Assembly (NCBI GenBank): GCA_018401695.1
Contig: JAGYKD010000001.1
Coordinates: forward strand, 598,016-662,015
Direction: 5' to 3'
Length of the DNA: 64,000 nt
Origin: Flavobacteriales bacterium
GTDB lineage: Bacteria > Bacteroidota > Bacteroidia > CAIKAF01
Below, in pieces: positions 18,057 to 27,049 of the stretch; the first letter of the stretch is position 1; every line of letters begins with the position of its first letter. Both the position numbers and the translations under genes were made by a program. A model generated the notes under the pieces. That model made no database searches, was not told the origin of the DNA, and was given only the letters and a program-made list of their open reading frames with translations.

Positions 18057-18087
18057 AAAAAAAAAGCCGATCCCAAGGGATCGGCTT
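18057..18087 (-). terminator. Terminator of the outer-membrane barrel gene
   Basis: The 11-bp stem aagccgatccc (18064-18074) and gggatcggctt (18077-18087) is very tight. A run of about nine A (18057-18065) gives the T-run on the minus strand. It lies 20 nt past the stop of the gene at 18108. Confidence 0.9.
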
Positions 18088-18107
18088 TCTCTAAAAACTA
18101 GTGTTTA

Positions 18108-18968
18108 TCAGAAATAGAACATCAAAAATAGAGCACCGTTAAAGTTATCGGTGTCTACATTGAATCCGTTGTTTCCTGACTGTACTTGAGTGCGGGTAAT
18201 CACGTTGCCGCTAGCCGCCTCAAAGCTTTCGAACTTGCTTTCGCCGTCGCCGGTTACTTGGTAGGTAAGTCCCCAGCCAAATTCTCCACCCACGGAGATT
18301 TTGGGAGCAAAGAAATACTCAATACCAACGAATGGACGCACGCCAAAGCCAAATCCGGCTCCGTCGTTTGTGCTTACCAAACGCTCGCCTTGAGGGGAGG
18401 CAGTCCCGTTACCAAAGTTGGTGGTGGTAGTAGGCGCCGGGTTTACCGGGCCAAAAGCGTTGCCGTACTCGTAGCTGGAGCTACTAAAGTTCAGGACAAC
18501 ATGCGCTTCGGCACCGTAGAAACCTTGCACACGGCCTTTGCCGCGACGGAATTCATAACCGGCTCCCAATACATAAGTCTGGTTGTTCAACTTTTGACGG
18601 TCGAGCGCCAAGCTGTCGGGATTGTTGGCTACGTCGTCGAATACGTAGTTGCCGTTGGTTTGGCCGTTGATGCCAATGCGAAGGTGGGCACGAAGGGCGC
18701 GGTTTTCGCTAAGCATGTATTTGCCAAACAACACTTGGTTGCCCAAGTTGCTGATGAATTTATTATCGCCGGCAAAGGTATTGTTCTGATTGCCGTTGAA
18801 CATGTTGCCAAAGAAAGACAACACAGGAACTGCATTGAATCCAAGGCCTACGTCTCCTGCTTCGGGCAAAATGGGTTGCCCCTTTTTGCTTACCAAAGCG
18901 TCGGTTTGAGCCATTCCGGTGCCGGCGGTAAGTACCGCCAGCCCCATGGCCAAGATATATTGTTTCAT
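18108..18968 (-). CDS. Outer-membrane beta-barrel protein
   Basis: A 286-residue protein with signal peptide MKQYILAMGLAVLTAGTGMAQ and a C-terminus ending in aromatic residues (NGALFLMFYF), as required for outer-membrane barrel insertion. Alternating hydrophobic strands such as RALRAHLRIGING, TYVLGAGYEFRRG, FGVRPFVGIEYFFAPKISVGGEFGWGLTYQ fit a porin-like or OmpA-type transmembrane barrel. There is no peptidoglycan-binding domain. It lies 32 bp downstream of the lipoprotein gene at 19001-20080, so the two probably form an operon. Confidence 0.8.
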   Translation of the reverse strand: MKQYILAMGLAVLTAGTGMAQTDALVSKKGQPILPEAGDVGLGFNAVPVLSFFGNMFNGNQNNTFAGDNKFISNLGNQVLFGKYMLSENRALRAHLRIGINGQTNGNYVFDDVANNPDSLALDRQKLNNQTYVLGAGYEFRRGKGRVQGFYGAEAHVVLNFSSSSYEYGNAFGPVNPAPTTTTNFGNGTASPQGERLVSTNDGAGFGFGVRPFVGIEYFFAPKISVGGEFGWGLTYQVTGDGESKFESFEAASGNVITRTQVQSGNNGFNVDTDNFNGALFLMFYF

Positions 18969-19000
18969 ACGAATCTTATTCTTCGATATAATGTGTCAAA

Positions 19001-20080
19001 TCAATTGAAACGAGCCATAACGAAATCAAGCTCGCGGATGTCATCTTCAAAGATGTTCTGGTTCACCGGATTACGTCCATAAATTTTAAGGCCGGTTACA
19101 AAGTTTCCGTTCTCAAAATAGGTAGTTTGCGTTTCGAAGTCGGCAAAACGAACTAGGATATTGTCTTGACCGCTTACCGGAAGACGTACAAAGTATTGGC
19201 CATTGTTATCGGTAGCCACTTTGTATTCTTGTCCGTTACCGTTGTTGGTGATAAAAGTCAACACAACTCCGGCAGGAACACTTTCTTCTTCTGTGCTTAC
19301 CGAAGTAACCTCAAAGGTAGCGTTTGCGTTGCCACCGCTAATGGTTAGGATATCGCCAATGGTGTAACCTGTTCCGGCATTGCTAACATTAAAGAAGTTT
19401 ACTTCTCCACTACCACCAACGCTGTTGATGTTTATTTGCATACCGGTACCGCTTCCGCCATTTACAGGAATGTTGTTTCCGGTGTTGTAGCCGTCACCTG
19501 CATCAATTTGGTTGGTTCCGTTTACTTCACCTACGTTATCGCGGAATGTAGAAGTAAGTGTACCACGAACAATGGCGCTGGTTACAAAATCGTTGTTGGT
19601 CATGTTGTACTGGAAATCAGAGACAAGCGCCTGACCTTCGGTAAGTGTCAACAATTCGTTGCTTCTTTTGTAAACCGTACGGACAACGGCAGACTCTTGG
19701 AAACCTTGATCGTTGGTAGTAAGTAACGTGGCGTCGTACTCGAAATCATCAAATACTACTTCTACCGGTACCGGATTAGATGAAACAGGCAAGGTAACCT
19801 CGTAAGTTCCATCAGCACCTACCGTAGTGCGGGTGATGATTTTGTCGTAAGTAAAGTTAGGATCGGGATTCTTATCCAAATCGCGGCTATCAATAATGAA
19901 GGTGATACCGGTTCCTTCGGGAGCATTGTTGGAGGCAATGGAGGTCATGTCCAACATGGCGCTTACACGACCTTTAATCATTCCCATTCCGGGCTCCATA
20001 GGAGTTTGTTCGTCTTCGCTACAGCCTACAAAAGCCAATGATCCGGCTAATGCTACTAGGGGCAAAAATTTGTTTTTCAT
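19001..20080 (-). CDS. Outer-membrane lipoprotein with carboxypeptidase-regulatory-like domain
   Basis: A 359-residue lipoprotein. The start is set at the ATG ending at 20080, which gives signal peptide MKNKFLPLVALAGSLAFVGC with lipobox FVGC; an upstream in-frame ATG at 20113 is less likely. The mature part begins with an acidic linker (SEDEQTP), then GMIKGRVSAML and GADGTYEVTLPV, the pattern of a carboxypeptidase-regulatory-like (transthyretin-type) beta sandwich, repeated more weakly near the C-terminus (NNGQYFVRLPVSGQDNILVRF). Function unknown. It is probably co-transcribed with the barrel gene downstream. Confidence 0.72.
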   Translation of the reverse strand: MKNKFLPLVALAGSLAFVGCSEDEQTPMEPGMGMIKGRVSAMLDMTSIASNNAPEGTGITFIIDSRDLDKNPDPNFTYDKIITRTTVGADGTYEVTLPVSSNPVPVEVVFDDFEYDATLLTTNDQGFQESAVVRTVYKRSNELLTLTEGQALVSDFQYNMTNNDFVTSAIVRGTLTSTFRDNVGEVNGTNQIDAGDGYNTGNNIPVNGGSGTGMQININSVGGSGEVNFFNVSNAGTGYTIGDILTISGGNANATFEVTSVSTEEESVPAGVVLTFITNNGNGQEYKVATDNNGQYFVRLPVSGQDNILVRFADFETQTTYFENGNFVTGLKIYGRNPVNQNIFEDDIRELDFVMARFN

Positions 20081-20102
20081 AACAGTGTGTGATTTGATGC
20101 CG

Positions 20103-20110
20103 CAAATGTA
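20103..20110 (-). promoter_or_regulatory. Putative -7 promoter box of the lipoprotein-barrel operon
   Basis: It reads TACATTTG on the minus strand, an exact TAnnTTTG match, 22 nt upstream of the start codon at 20080. A TTG 17 nt further upstream could serve as the -33 element, though spacing is a little short. Confidence 0.5.
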
Positions 20111-20414
20111 CAAGGCTTTGTGACGTGCAACTTGGGTTTTATTTGTTGAATTAAACGCGATTACCTATATTGATATTTGAACGTTTGGTTCTTTTTGAAT
20201 GGCTTTATTTCAAGAATCCACCCTAAAACCACATTTTTCCTAGCCTATATTAAGAAAAACAGCTTCAAAATGATACATGCCACTGGCAAACCTTACAAAA
20301 GGTTGCACAGAATACCACCATTTAACATCAAAATCTTACATGATAATTCTTAAAAACAGCACTACAATGTCCTAAAGGGAGAAAAATTATACCTTTGGGA
20401 GATTATGTGGTCAT
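20111..20414. other. AT-rich intergenic region between divergent genes
   Basis: About 300 bp between the lipoprotein operon (minus) and the FkbM methyltransferase (plus). It is AT-rich and presumably holds both promoters. I see no gene, repeat or RNA structure. Confidence 0.5.
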
Positions 20415-21173
20415 ATGCAGTGGTATAGAGTTATCAATCACCTTAAGCACCATTCCTCTCCCTTGAGCTATTACCTTTGGAAGCTTCGAGGAAAACCCGG
20501 CGATTCCTTTGTCTTTCGCACCAAACGTTTAGGAAAAATTAAGGTTCCCCATCGCTTACTCAATACCTACAAGGAGTGTTTCTTTGACAACACTTACCTC
20601 AAAGGCTTTCCGGAGGCATTCAGCCCTAAAACCTGGGTAGATGTTGGAGCCAACGTGGGTTATTGCTCCTTGGCCACCCTAAATCTTTACCCCAACTGCC
20701 AAATCCTGGCCGTAGAACCTATGCCCAACAATTTGGCTCTCCTACGCCATTATTTAAATCTTGCGCCCCTTGCCAAAAGCCAAATTCAACTGTTCCCCGT
20801 TGCTTTAGCTGCAAAGGTAGGATCCATCCATTTACACTACGACCCGGCGGACAGCTACACCACCTCAGCCAGCTGCCTGGCCCTGCACACCAAGCAAAGT
20901 CAACAATTGGAAGTTCCCGCCCAAAGCTTGGAACAACTGCTCAATGATCAACATTGGGATCAGGTAGACCTTGTGAAACTTGATTGTGAAGGTGCCGAAT
21001 ACCAAATCCTTGAATCGCTTTCGGAGCAATTTTGGCCCAAAATCACACGATGGGCCATCGAAACCCACAGCTCCTCCAATCCAAACCATACCCTTGCCAA
21101 GCTATTGTTGCTGCTCCAGTCCAAAGGATATCGTTGCCGCAGCAAAGGCAGTAAAATTTGGGCTTGGCGTTAA
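20415..21173 (+). CDS. FkbM-family SAM-dependent methyltransferase
   Basis: A 252-residue enzyme. Class I methyltransferase motifs are visible: WVDVGANVGYCSLA (about 74-87, SAM binding), AVEPMPNN (about 99-106) and VDLVKLDCEGAEYQIL (about 183-198), the FkbM hallmark. FkbM enzymes O-methylate sugars or polyketides, so a role in surface polysaccharide or glycan modification is plausible, but the substrate is unknown. The gene stands alone and is convergent with the LRR operon. Confidence 0.88.
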   Translation: MQWYRVINHLKHHSSPLSYYLWKLRGKPGDSFVFRTKRLGKIKVPHRLLNTYKECFFDNTYLKGFPEAFSPKTWVDVGANVGYCSLATLNLYPNCQILAVEPMPNNLALLRHYLNLAPLAKSQIQLFPVALAAKVGSIHLHYDPADSYTTSASCLALHTKQSQQLEVPAQSLEQLLNDQHWDQVDLVKLDCEGAEYQILESLSEQFWPKITRWAIETHSSSNPNHTLAKLLLLLQSKGYRCRSKGSKIWAWR

Positions 21174-21256
21174 ACAAAATGAGAATTCCCATCATTGCAC
21201 CCTATTATTTTGGGCGCCTTTTCCTGCCCTCCCCTTTAGTTTGCACCCCGCCTGTA

Positions 21257-21322
21257 AGGGCGTCTAAGCCCTGCAGGGTCCCTCCGAAGTTTCGTCGGGC
21301 CGCTGCAAGGCCAAGCCGCCCT
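21257..21322 (-). repeat. Dispersed hairpin element, copy 5 (about 21.3 kb)
   Basis: Arms 21257-21276 and 21303-21322 are imperfect inverted repeats (agggcg, then CTGCAG-like ends). On the minus strand the core has inner stem CCC/GGG around a 14-nt loop (GACGAAACTTCGGA) followed by ACC; the 5' GAGGA is degraded. It lies between the convergent FkbM and LRR genes. Confidence 0.6.
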
Positions 21323-21390
21323 AAACCGCCGGGCCACAAAGCTATCGGATCGGTCAGGGGCGCAAATCCCCTTCCAAAAAAATGGACGAC

Positions 21391-23841
21391 TTAATAATAG
21401 ACCACTTCGCACTCAGGAAGCAGTTCACGCAATTTTTCTACATCCCTTTGCCGCGCTCGTGAATTAAACACCCGGAATACCCGCAACTTTTTAAGCCCAT
21501 ACAAGGGTTTCAAATGACGTACTGCCGTAGCTGAAATATCTAGGTGCCTAAGCTCTACCAATGTCTCAAAGCCCGATAAATCGCCTAAAGGAGTAGATGC
21601 CAAATCCAAATGCTCTATGTTTAAAAAATATAGGACATGCTCAGGCTTCTCAAGCAATGTCCCGCCTGCATCTAAACGCTGCAGAGCTCCATTCCTTCGC
21701 AGCGCCGATAAATCCGAAATTGGATTATCCGATATATCGACTGTTTTTAACGTGTGCACCAAAGCCAGAGGACTCAAATCCGAAATCCCTAAACCACTCA
21801 TATTAATAGACTCTAATAATGGGAGCCTGGCCAATGGAATTAAGGACTTAATAGGCCTTTTGCTTAAATCCAGGCTTTTAAGGGTTTCCAAACGATGTAA
21901 ATCTTCCTTCTGCGGTAGATTTGGCAAAATTTCTAGAAAAAGAGCTTGCCATGCAGAATCTAAGTTGTTCCAATAGTCCTCCAACACAGCCGAATGCCAA
22001 CAAAGTTCCCATGCAGGGTGTGCGGCCAAATAGGCAATGGCTCCTATAGAATCTAAGGGATTCTCTTCTGCTTGAACTATTTTCAACTGAGGTAGCTCCG
22101 TGAGCATGCTCAAACTCTTTACCTTATTTTGATCGAAATGAATTTCGCGCAACTGGCTCATGCTTTGAACAAAACCCAAATATTCCAGTCCGGTTTGACT
22201 AAGCTTCAATACTTTAAGCTTACTCAAGCCTGTCAAGGGAGAAAAGTCGGCAATGGGGTTGTTGCTTAAATCCAAATATTCCAGTTTAGACAAAAACCTA
22301 AGGGGGCTAAGGTCTTGGATGCGTCGGCCTGGCAAAGCCAAACTGTCGATACGGACTAAGGCATGCAAATATTCTTTCTTGGTTCGGTATTTTCCTTGAG
22401 CTGTTTTTGCCAGAATAGGCTCTTTCCAAACCGGCGGAAGCCCTTCCCACCAGGTTTGAATATCGCTGGTGCCAAACATTACCAAAACATCAGGTCGCAA
22501 ATGCTGGAAACCGGCCACGGCCGCTGAACTTATGGGCGTATCATCGCAAAAGACATACCGAAGCTTTGCCAAGTCTTTGAGCGGAAGCAAATCTTTCAAC
22601 AAACTGTTTTCCAGATTCACTCTTTCCAATTGAGGACAAGAGGCCAAAGCCGATACATCCGAAATTTTGCAATGAGCCACACTCAACTGCTGAAGTCTTG
22701 GCAAACCGGCCAATGGAGCCAAAGAGGTTATTTGGGTAGAGTCCAAATACAGCAAGGTCAATTGGCCTGCCATTTGGATTCCTTCCAACTTATTTAAGGG
22801 GGTACCGGTCAAGTAAGCTTCTTCTAATCCAATCAAATGTTTTAGCTGCCCTGCGTTGGAGATTTTGGAGTCATTTGCTTCCAAAACACGCAACCTTTCA
22901 CAAAACCGGAGAGGCTCAAGATTCCTAACTTCGGTTCCTGCAATATTCAAGTATTGAAGCTGGGTAGAGTTCCGAAGCCCTTTTAAATTACTTACCGGAA
23001 GCCCTTCTAGGCTCAACCAGCTTAGCTTTTTCATACGAGACAAAGGCTCTAAATCCCTTATGTCGGTTCCACTCAAATTTAGGCTGTCTTTGCTTAGCCA
23101 AGATTGAATGGCCGGGCCAAGCCATGCCGATTCAAGGCTTAGGCTTTCCTCCCCAATTTTATACCTGTCGCCCGGTTTTGCCAAGCTGTCGGCCACTAAA
23201 ATATCGGAAAGCAACACACGGCTGTTTGGAAGCGAAATATCCCTAGAAATAAAGACTTTCCAGTCCATAGCAAGAGAAGCCCACCATTGGCTTAACTCCT
23301 CTGCTTGCCCAATGGGGCGGGTATAAATAGATACCATTTTGAGTTCGCGGCGGCTTTGGTCCAAACTAACTTCAAAAAAGCGGGTTTGGTGATTTTTTAT
23401 GGATTCTCCTTCCAAACCCACACCTTCCAGGGTTCGCTTGGTTTCAATTCGAAAATAAGGCGCTCCCTTTTCGTTTACTTCCAGAAGTATGTCCTGAATA
23501 TGGTATTGAAACCGCACCTGCTTAAAAAAGAAATCCACATCGCGTAAATAGGCTTGTACATTCTTATTGGTAACCTCCCTTCGGTTTTCGAGTAAGTCGT
23601 CTTCGATTTGAACTTCGGCATCCCTAAAAATGCGCAAGTAACTGTCATTGATAATGATCTCCTTGTCGCCGGCAGCTATGGAGTCGCTTCCTAAAAGGTT
23701 TAAACTGTATTGAAAAAAGCGCACCATGCCCTCCAGCTGTGGCTTCCAGGTGTTTAATAGGCTTTTTTCTGTTTGAGCATGGCCTTTGGCCAAGGACACC
23801 ACCACCAAAAAAGCAAACAAAACTGCCTTAATCCACCGCAT
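21391..23841 (-). CDS. Exported leucine-rich-repeat protein with NTF2-like N-terminal region
   Basis: An 816-residue exported protein (signal peptide MRWIKAVLFAFLVVVSLAKGHAQ). Residues about 35-175 form a domain with VQIEDDLLENR, NKNVQAYLRDVDFFFK and IYTRPIG that I judge NTF2-like. Leucine-rich repeats of the internalin type (LxxLxxLxLxxxxIxDLxPL) fill three blocks at about 253-450, 500-615 and 655-805. Helical segments with WWxxLxxxWK-like motifs occur at about 186 (QWWASLAMDWK), 464 (WWEGLPPVWK) and 624 (YWNNLDSAWQ). It is the last gene of a four-gene operon and overlaps the preceding gene by 14 nt. LRRs suggest protein binding; ligand unknown. Confidence 0.8.
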   Translation of the reverse strand: MRWIKAVLFAFLVVVSLAKGHAQTEKSLLNTWKPQLEGMVRFFQYSLNLLGSDSIAAGDKEIIINDSYLRIFRDAEVQIEDDLLENRREVTNKNVQAYLRDVDFFFKQVRFQYHIQDILLEVNEKGAPYFRIETKRTLEGVGLEGESIKNHQTRFFEVSLDQSRRELKMVSIYTRPIGQAEELSQWWASLAMDWKVFISRDISLPNSRVLLSDILVADSLAKPGDRYKIGEESLSLESAWLGPAIQSWLSKDSLNLSGTDIRDLEPLSRMKKLSWLSLEGLPVSNLKGLRNSTQLQYLNIAGTEVRNLEPLRFCERLRVLEANDSKISNAGQLKHLIGLEEAYLTGTPLNKLEGIQMAGQLTLLYLDSTQITSLAPLAGLPRLQQLSVAHCKISDVSALASCPQLERVNLENSLLKDLLPLKDLAKLRYVFCDDTPISSAAVAGFQHLRPDVLVMFGTSDIQTWWEGLPPVWKEPILAKTAQGKYRTKKEYLHALVRIDSLALPGRRIQDLSPLRFLSKLEYLDLSNNPIADFSPLTGLSKLKVLKLSQTGLEYLGFVQSMSQLREIHFDQNKVKSLSMLTELPQLKIVQAEENPLDSIGAIAYLAAHPAWELCWHSAVLEDYWNNLDSAWQALFLEILPNLPQKEDLHRLETLKSLDLSKRPIKSLIPLARLPLLESINMSGLGISDLSPLALVHTLKTVDISDNPISDLSALRRNGALQRLDAGGTLLEKPEHVLYFLNIEHLDLASTPLGDLSGFETLVELRHLDISATAVRHLKPLYGLKKLRVFRVFNSRARQRDVEKLRELLPECEVVYY

Positions 23842-24661
23842 ACCCTTGGAGTTTTATAGGTGAATGTGCGCTTTCAACCTTTGCTAAATGCTGAATTAGC
23901 CAGCCGGAGTTCCGTTGAGCTCTGTGCATTTGCTTTAAACGAAAATACCAACCGGGCACTTGGGTGCTATGGAAAGAAACGTCAGTTACCGTTTTAAAAT
24001 AGGCTTTTCCACGTTTCAGCTCCAAAAGCAAAAAACTCAAATGATCTACACTATAACTCTCAGCCAAATAAGAGGCCATGCGCTCAGGGTGCTCAAAGGC
24101 TCTCCTCAGATTCATAAACTCCAGCTCATGAGACAAAGGGTGTAGGAAGGGACCTTCCGGGCTTCCACTAAGGGTGTCTTCTTTGAACAGTTGCTGGTAA
24201 TAGGGGGCAAAAGCACCGGTAATCACCCATTTTGAACCTACCTTTTCTTTTTGAAGCTTTAAATATAGGGTCACCGGCTCAGGTTGACCACCCAACACAA
24301 AGCTTGTCTGCACTTCGGCCAAAAACAGGCCCTCGTGGAGGCTTAGGAACACTTCATGCTCCCCGGCAGTAACCCGCTGAATAAAGGCCTGCTTAAGGCT
24401 ATCGGATATAGGACTTTGCTTATCGAACAGTTGAGGCAAATAGGCCAATCGAACAGCATGCGCACGATACATTGGGTCGCTTGGATAATAACGCTTGCCA
24501 TCGGGGCCCTCCTCTCCATTGAACCTTCGAAAAAACTGATTCACTTGCTTGGTGGCAGCTTGTAGTTGCTGCTCCCGTTCCAAATCAATTCCAATCTGGG
24601 CTGCACTGCTTGCTGCCAAGAGTAAGTAAAAACATACAACTATGGCTGCCCGATGCATCAT
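23828..24661 (-). CDS. Exported protein of unknown function (LRR operon, gene 3)
   Basis: A 277-residue protein with signal peptide MMHRAAIVVCFYLLLAASSAAQ. No family is recognised. The segment QVNQFFRRFNGEEGPDG...DPMYRAHAVRLAYLPQLFD and later HEVFLSLHEGLFLAEVQTSFVLGG...VTLYLKLQKEKVGSKWVITGAF has the alternating helix/curved-sheet pattern of NTF2-like domains, as in its neighbours. It overlaps the next gene by 14 nt and the previous by 4 nt, so strong translational coupling is likely. Localisation is probably periplasmic, since no lipobox is seen. Confidence 0.65.
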   Translation of the reverse strand: MMHRAAIVVCFYLLLAASSAAQIGIDLEREQQLQAATKQVNQFFRRFNGEEGPDGKRYYPSDPMYRAHAVRLAYLPQLFDKQSPISDSLKQAFIQRVTAGEHEVFLSLHEGLFLAEVQTSFVLGGQPEPVTLYLKLQKEKVGSKWVITGAFAPYYQQLFKEDTLSGSPEGPFLHPLSHELEFMNLRRAFEHPERMASYLAESYSVDHLSFLLLELKRGKAYFKTVTDVSFHSTQVPGWYFRLKQMHRAQRNSGWLIQHLAKVESAHSPIKLQGYAVD

Positions 24662-25233
24662 CGACCAGTATGTGCCACCCGAATGTCACCTAAAAGTACA
24701 TCCCAAAAATCAATGGTTTTACCGCCGATTTGAGTTTGCTTTCGTTCCACATATATGGTAATGTCTTTTTTGGTGGTGTCTTCGTATTTGAGTCCTTCCT
24801 CCGAAGAGCCTGTAAACTTTTGATAAATGGTGATTACCCCTACATAGCGCCCGTCAGGTTGCAATTCCAAATCCGAAATATACTGGATATTATACCATTC
24901 TATGGTTACTTTGTCATAGTTCAAGGCCATTAGATGGTCAAAATAGCGGCGTACGGTAAAATACCGAATTTCTTTTCTGTTGAGCGAGGAAACGCCAATC
25001 TGCGCATCTTCGGTAAACAATTCAACAGCTCGATCAATTACCCGCTGAGCTTCGGAAAAAGGGGTGGACTTATTGCCTACCAAACTTATGTACTTACTTA
25101 AATCTCGAACTTTTTCAAGAGCTAATGAGTCAATAGCTTTTTTTCGCTCCGGAGAGATTGTTTCGGTTTGGGCCTGCATGCTGGTCAAGGACAGTCCACA
25201 GAAAACCAAGAGTAAAGAAGCAAAACGAATCAT
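24658..25233 (-). CDS. Exported NTF2-like protein (LRR operon, gene 2)
   Basis: A 191-residue protein with signal peptide MIRFASLLLVFCGLSLTSMQAQ. The mature domain (VIDRAVELFTEDAQIGVSS, VRRYFDHLMALNYDKVTIEW, RYVGVITIYQKFTG, TIDFWDVLLGDIRV) resembles an NTF2/SnoaL-like fold with a conserved-looking 'aqigVSSLNRKEI' stretch. No catalytic motif is evident. It overlaps the next gene by 4 nt (ATGA) and lies 8 nt after the previous one. Function unknown. Confidence 0.65.
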   Translation of the reverse strand: MIRFASLLLVFCGLSLTSMQAQTETISPERKKAIDSLALEKVRDLSKYISLVGNKSTPFSEAQRVIDRAVELFTEDAQIGVSSLNRKEIRYFTVRRYFDHLMALNYDKVTIEWYNIQYISDLELQPDGRYVGVITIYQKFTGSSEEGLKYEDTTKKDITIYVERKQTQIGGKTIDFWDVLLGDIRVAHTGR

Positions 25234-25241
25234 GAAGGCGA

Positions 25242-25901
25242 TTATTTAATAAGTTCCAATTCTGAAATTTTGCCGGCCTCATTAAACCGAATCTGGTGTA
25301 TTTGGGCCGGAACTTGCTTTTGATCTTTAAGGTAATCCAAAAACTTTCGAATGGTGCTTGGCCTATCGTAGTCTTTCAGACCCTCGCCATTCATGGCAAT
25401 AATGGTCAACACGGGCACTTGAGCCGAAGCAAAAAACGGGAGCGTTTGCTCGATTTGGCGGTTGGCTTCTTCTATGCTTGATGCCATGGCTATGGCACTA
25501 AACCTAGACTCCAAATCTTGTTTCAATTTAGCTCTTCGTTCTTTTTCTGCTGCGGCTTTAGCCTCTTCTTCTTTTTGCTTCTCTAAGGCTTGGCGTTCGT
25601 TCAGTAAGGCCGCCTCTACTTCAGCAATCAATTGAATTACCTCGGGGTCGTTCAAATTCATGGAACGGACCTGATCCAATTTGGCTTCTTTTGCCTCCAA
25701 ACTGCTATTGGTGTCTGCCAATATTTCACGCAGCATTTGTTTGGCGCGCTCTATTTGCCTGGCTCTATCTTCCGCTGCTGCTTGTTCCGCTTTCTTTTTA
25801 CCGGAACAGCCGGTTTGGGTTAGAGAAACCGTCAACAAACCAAGGGCAAAAATGCCGAACAACGACCATTTACGGAATACTTTCATGTGCATCGTGCTCA
25901 T
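25242..25901 (-). CDS. Lipoprotein with coiled coil (LRR operon, gene 1)
   Basis: A 219-residue lipoprotein. The signal peptide leads to lipobox QTGC (cysteine near 32); starts at 25901, 25892 (MHMKVF) or 25886 (MKVF) are all possible, the last giving the tidiest signal peptide. Residues about 35-135 form an Ala/Glu/Lys-rich coiled coil (KKKAEQAAAEDRARQIERA; NERQALEKQKEEEAKAAAE). The C-terminal ~80 residues are globular (LPFFASAQVPVLTIIAMNGEGLKDYDRPSTI). It is the first gene of the four-gene operon with 24658, 23828 and 21391. It could anchor the other exported products at the envelope (inference). Confidence 0.7.
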   Translation of the reverse strand: MSTMHMKVFRKWSLFGIFALGLLTVSLTQTGCSGKKKAEQAAAEDRARQIERAKQMLREILADTNSSLEAKEAKLDQVRSMNLNDPEVIQLIAEVEAALLNERQALEKQKEEEAKAAAEKERRAKLKQDLESRFSAIAMASSIEEANRQIEQTLPFFASAQVPVLTIIAMNGEGLKDYDRPSTIRKFLDYLKDQKQVPAQIHQIRFNEAGKISELELIK

Positions 25902-26011
25902 CTATTGTTTTGGCATGGAATTATCCTCAATGCCAAGGCTAATTTAAGGGAATTAGCTAGAACCCTCTGCTTGACCAAGCAGGCTTTAATAAATATTACA
26001 AAAAGCAGACC

Positions 26012-26044
26012 AAAAAAAAAGCGCACCTTTTTGGGGGTGCGCTT
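26012..26044 (-). terminator. Terminator of the Omp28-like gene
   Basis: The stem aaagcgcacc pairs with ggtgcgcttt around a short loop, with nine A (26012-26020) giving a T-run on the minus strand, about 18 nt past the stop of the gene at 26062. Confidence 0.88.
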
Positions 26045-26061
26045 TAAAAATCATCTTAAAC

Positions 26062-26949
26062 TTACCTATTGGTCGTTGAGTTCTCGTAATAGAATGTATT
26101 TGCGAGGTTAGGATCCTTTCTCCAAACCACAGCAACCACTTCCAACTCATCCAAATCCCAAGAAGCATCATAAGATACCGCACGAGAGAAATGGGTAATA
26201 TCTCCTGCTTTCATGGCTTTGTCGATGATGATTTCCTCACCATAAGCACCGCCGTAGGTAGCAGCACCCAAAAGCACATGATGGTGTACATACGCATCGT
26301 CATACCCATTGCTGGTATTTTGAGAGGCTACAATATTTCTGGCTAAGAAATAAATGGCCAAATGGTAATCGGCATTGGTCTCTTCAAAATTCTTAATGTA
26401 GGCATCAATATTTAGCTTACCTGCATTGGGGCCCGCACCCAAGGTAGTGCGTACTCCAACACCTAATTTAGGCAACATTTGAGAGTGATCGGAAACCTCA
26501 TTGATGGCGTCTTGCACGGAAGTGCCAACCATAATTTCGTTAGCAGCAAAATTTGGTGTGCCGGAATAGTTCCATTTGTTCGAGAATTCATCAACCAACG
26601 GACCATTTGACCCGGTAGTTAATCCGTCATTCACTTGCAATGACATACCAAGCATACGACTCCCCTGTGAAGCAATAGCGTCCGTAAAGGCCGAACCACC
26701 CCAACCTCCGCATGGGCCACACCAAGTGGCCGTGAACTTCACAAAAATGGAGTTTTGTTGCTCGTTTACCACAACACAAGAACCATCGTCTACGGCAGCT
26801 TCACTGTTGTAATTTACAGCTTCTTGGTTGGTACAACCTTTAACCTCATTATCCCCACCCGGAGCAAGAAGTTGAGGGTCGTTACATGAACTACTTACCA
26901 AGCCTAGAAATAAACCGGTAGAAGCAAAGAGAACGGAAATGTTTTTCAT
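26062..26949 (-). CDS. Omp28-like thioredoxin-fold lipoprotein
   Basis: A 295-residue exported protein. The start at the ATG ending at 26949 gives signal peptide MKNISVLFASTGLFLGLVSSSC with lipobox SSSC; an upstream ATG at 26991 is rejected. A short motif GCTNQEAVNYNSEAAVDDGSC (about 38-58) is the Cys-bounded DGSC repeat common in Bacteroidota surface proteins. The thioredoxin-like domain then carries the redox motif TWCGPCGGW (about 75-83) and fits the Omp28 family of Porphyromonas. A thiol-disulphide role in the periplasm or on the outer membrane is plausible but untested. It is monocistronic. Confidence 0.8.
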   Translation of the reverse strand: MKNISVLFASTGLFLGLVSSSCNDPQLLAPGGDNEVKGCTNQEAVNYNSEAAVDDGSCVVVNEQQNSIFVKFTATWCGPCGGWGGSAFTDAIASQGSRMLGMSLQVNDGLTTGSNGPLVDEFSNKWNYSGTPNFAANEIMVGTSVQDAINEVSDHSQMLPKLGVGVRTTLGAGPNAGKLNIDAYIKNFEETNADYHLAIYFLARNIVASQNTSNGYDDAYVHHHVLLGAATYGGAYGEEIIIDKAMKAGDITHFSRAVSYDASWDLDELEVVAVVWRKDPNLANTFYYENSTTNR

Positions 26950-27049
26950 GTCTGAATATTTAATAGCTAAAGTACGATATAAATCCAACAATTAAAACAC
27001 AAATCATGGATAATTTGTTTTCCACGACCTAAAGTTAGTAAACTAAAGT

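Larger units (their letters stand above)
17689..18107. other. Intergenic region between convergent genes, with hairpin copy 4
   Basis: 419 bp between the convergent genes ending at 17688 and 18108. Contents: hairpin element copy 4 (17861-17934), GC-rich flanks with no credible frame, and the terminator of the minus-strand gene (18057-18087). No RNA gene was recognised. Confidence 0.6.
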
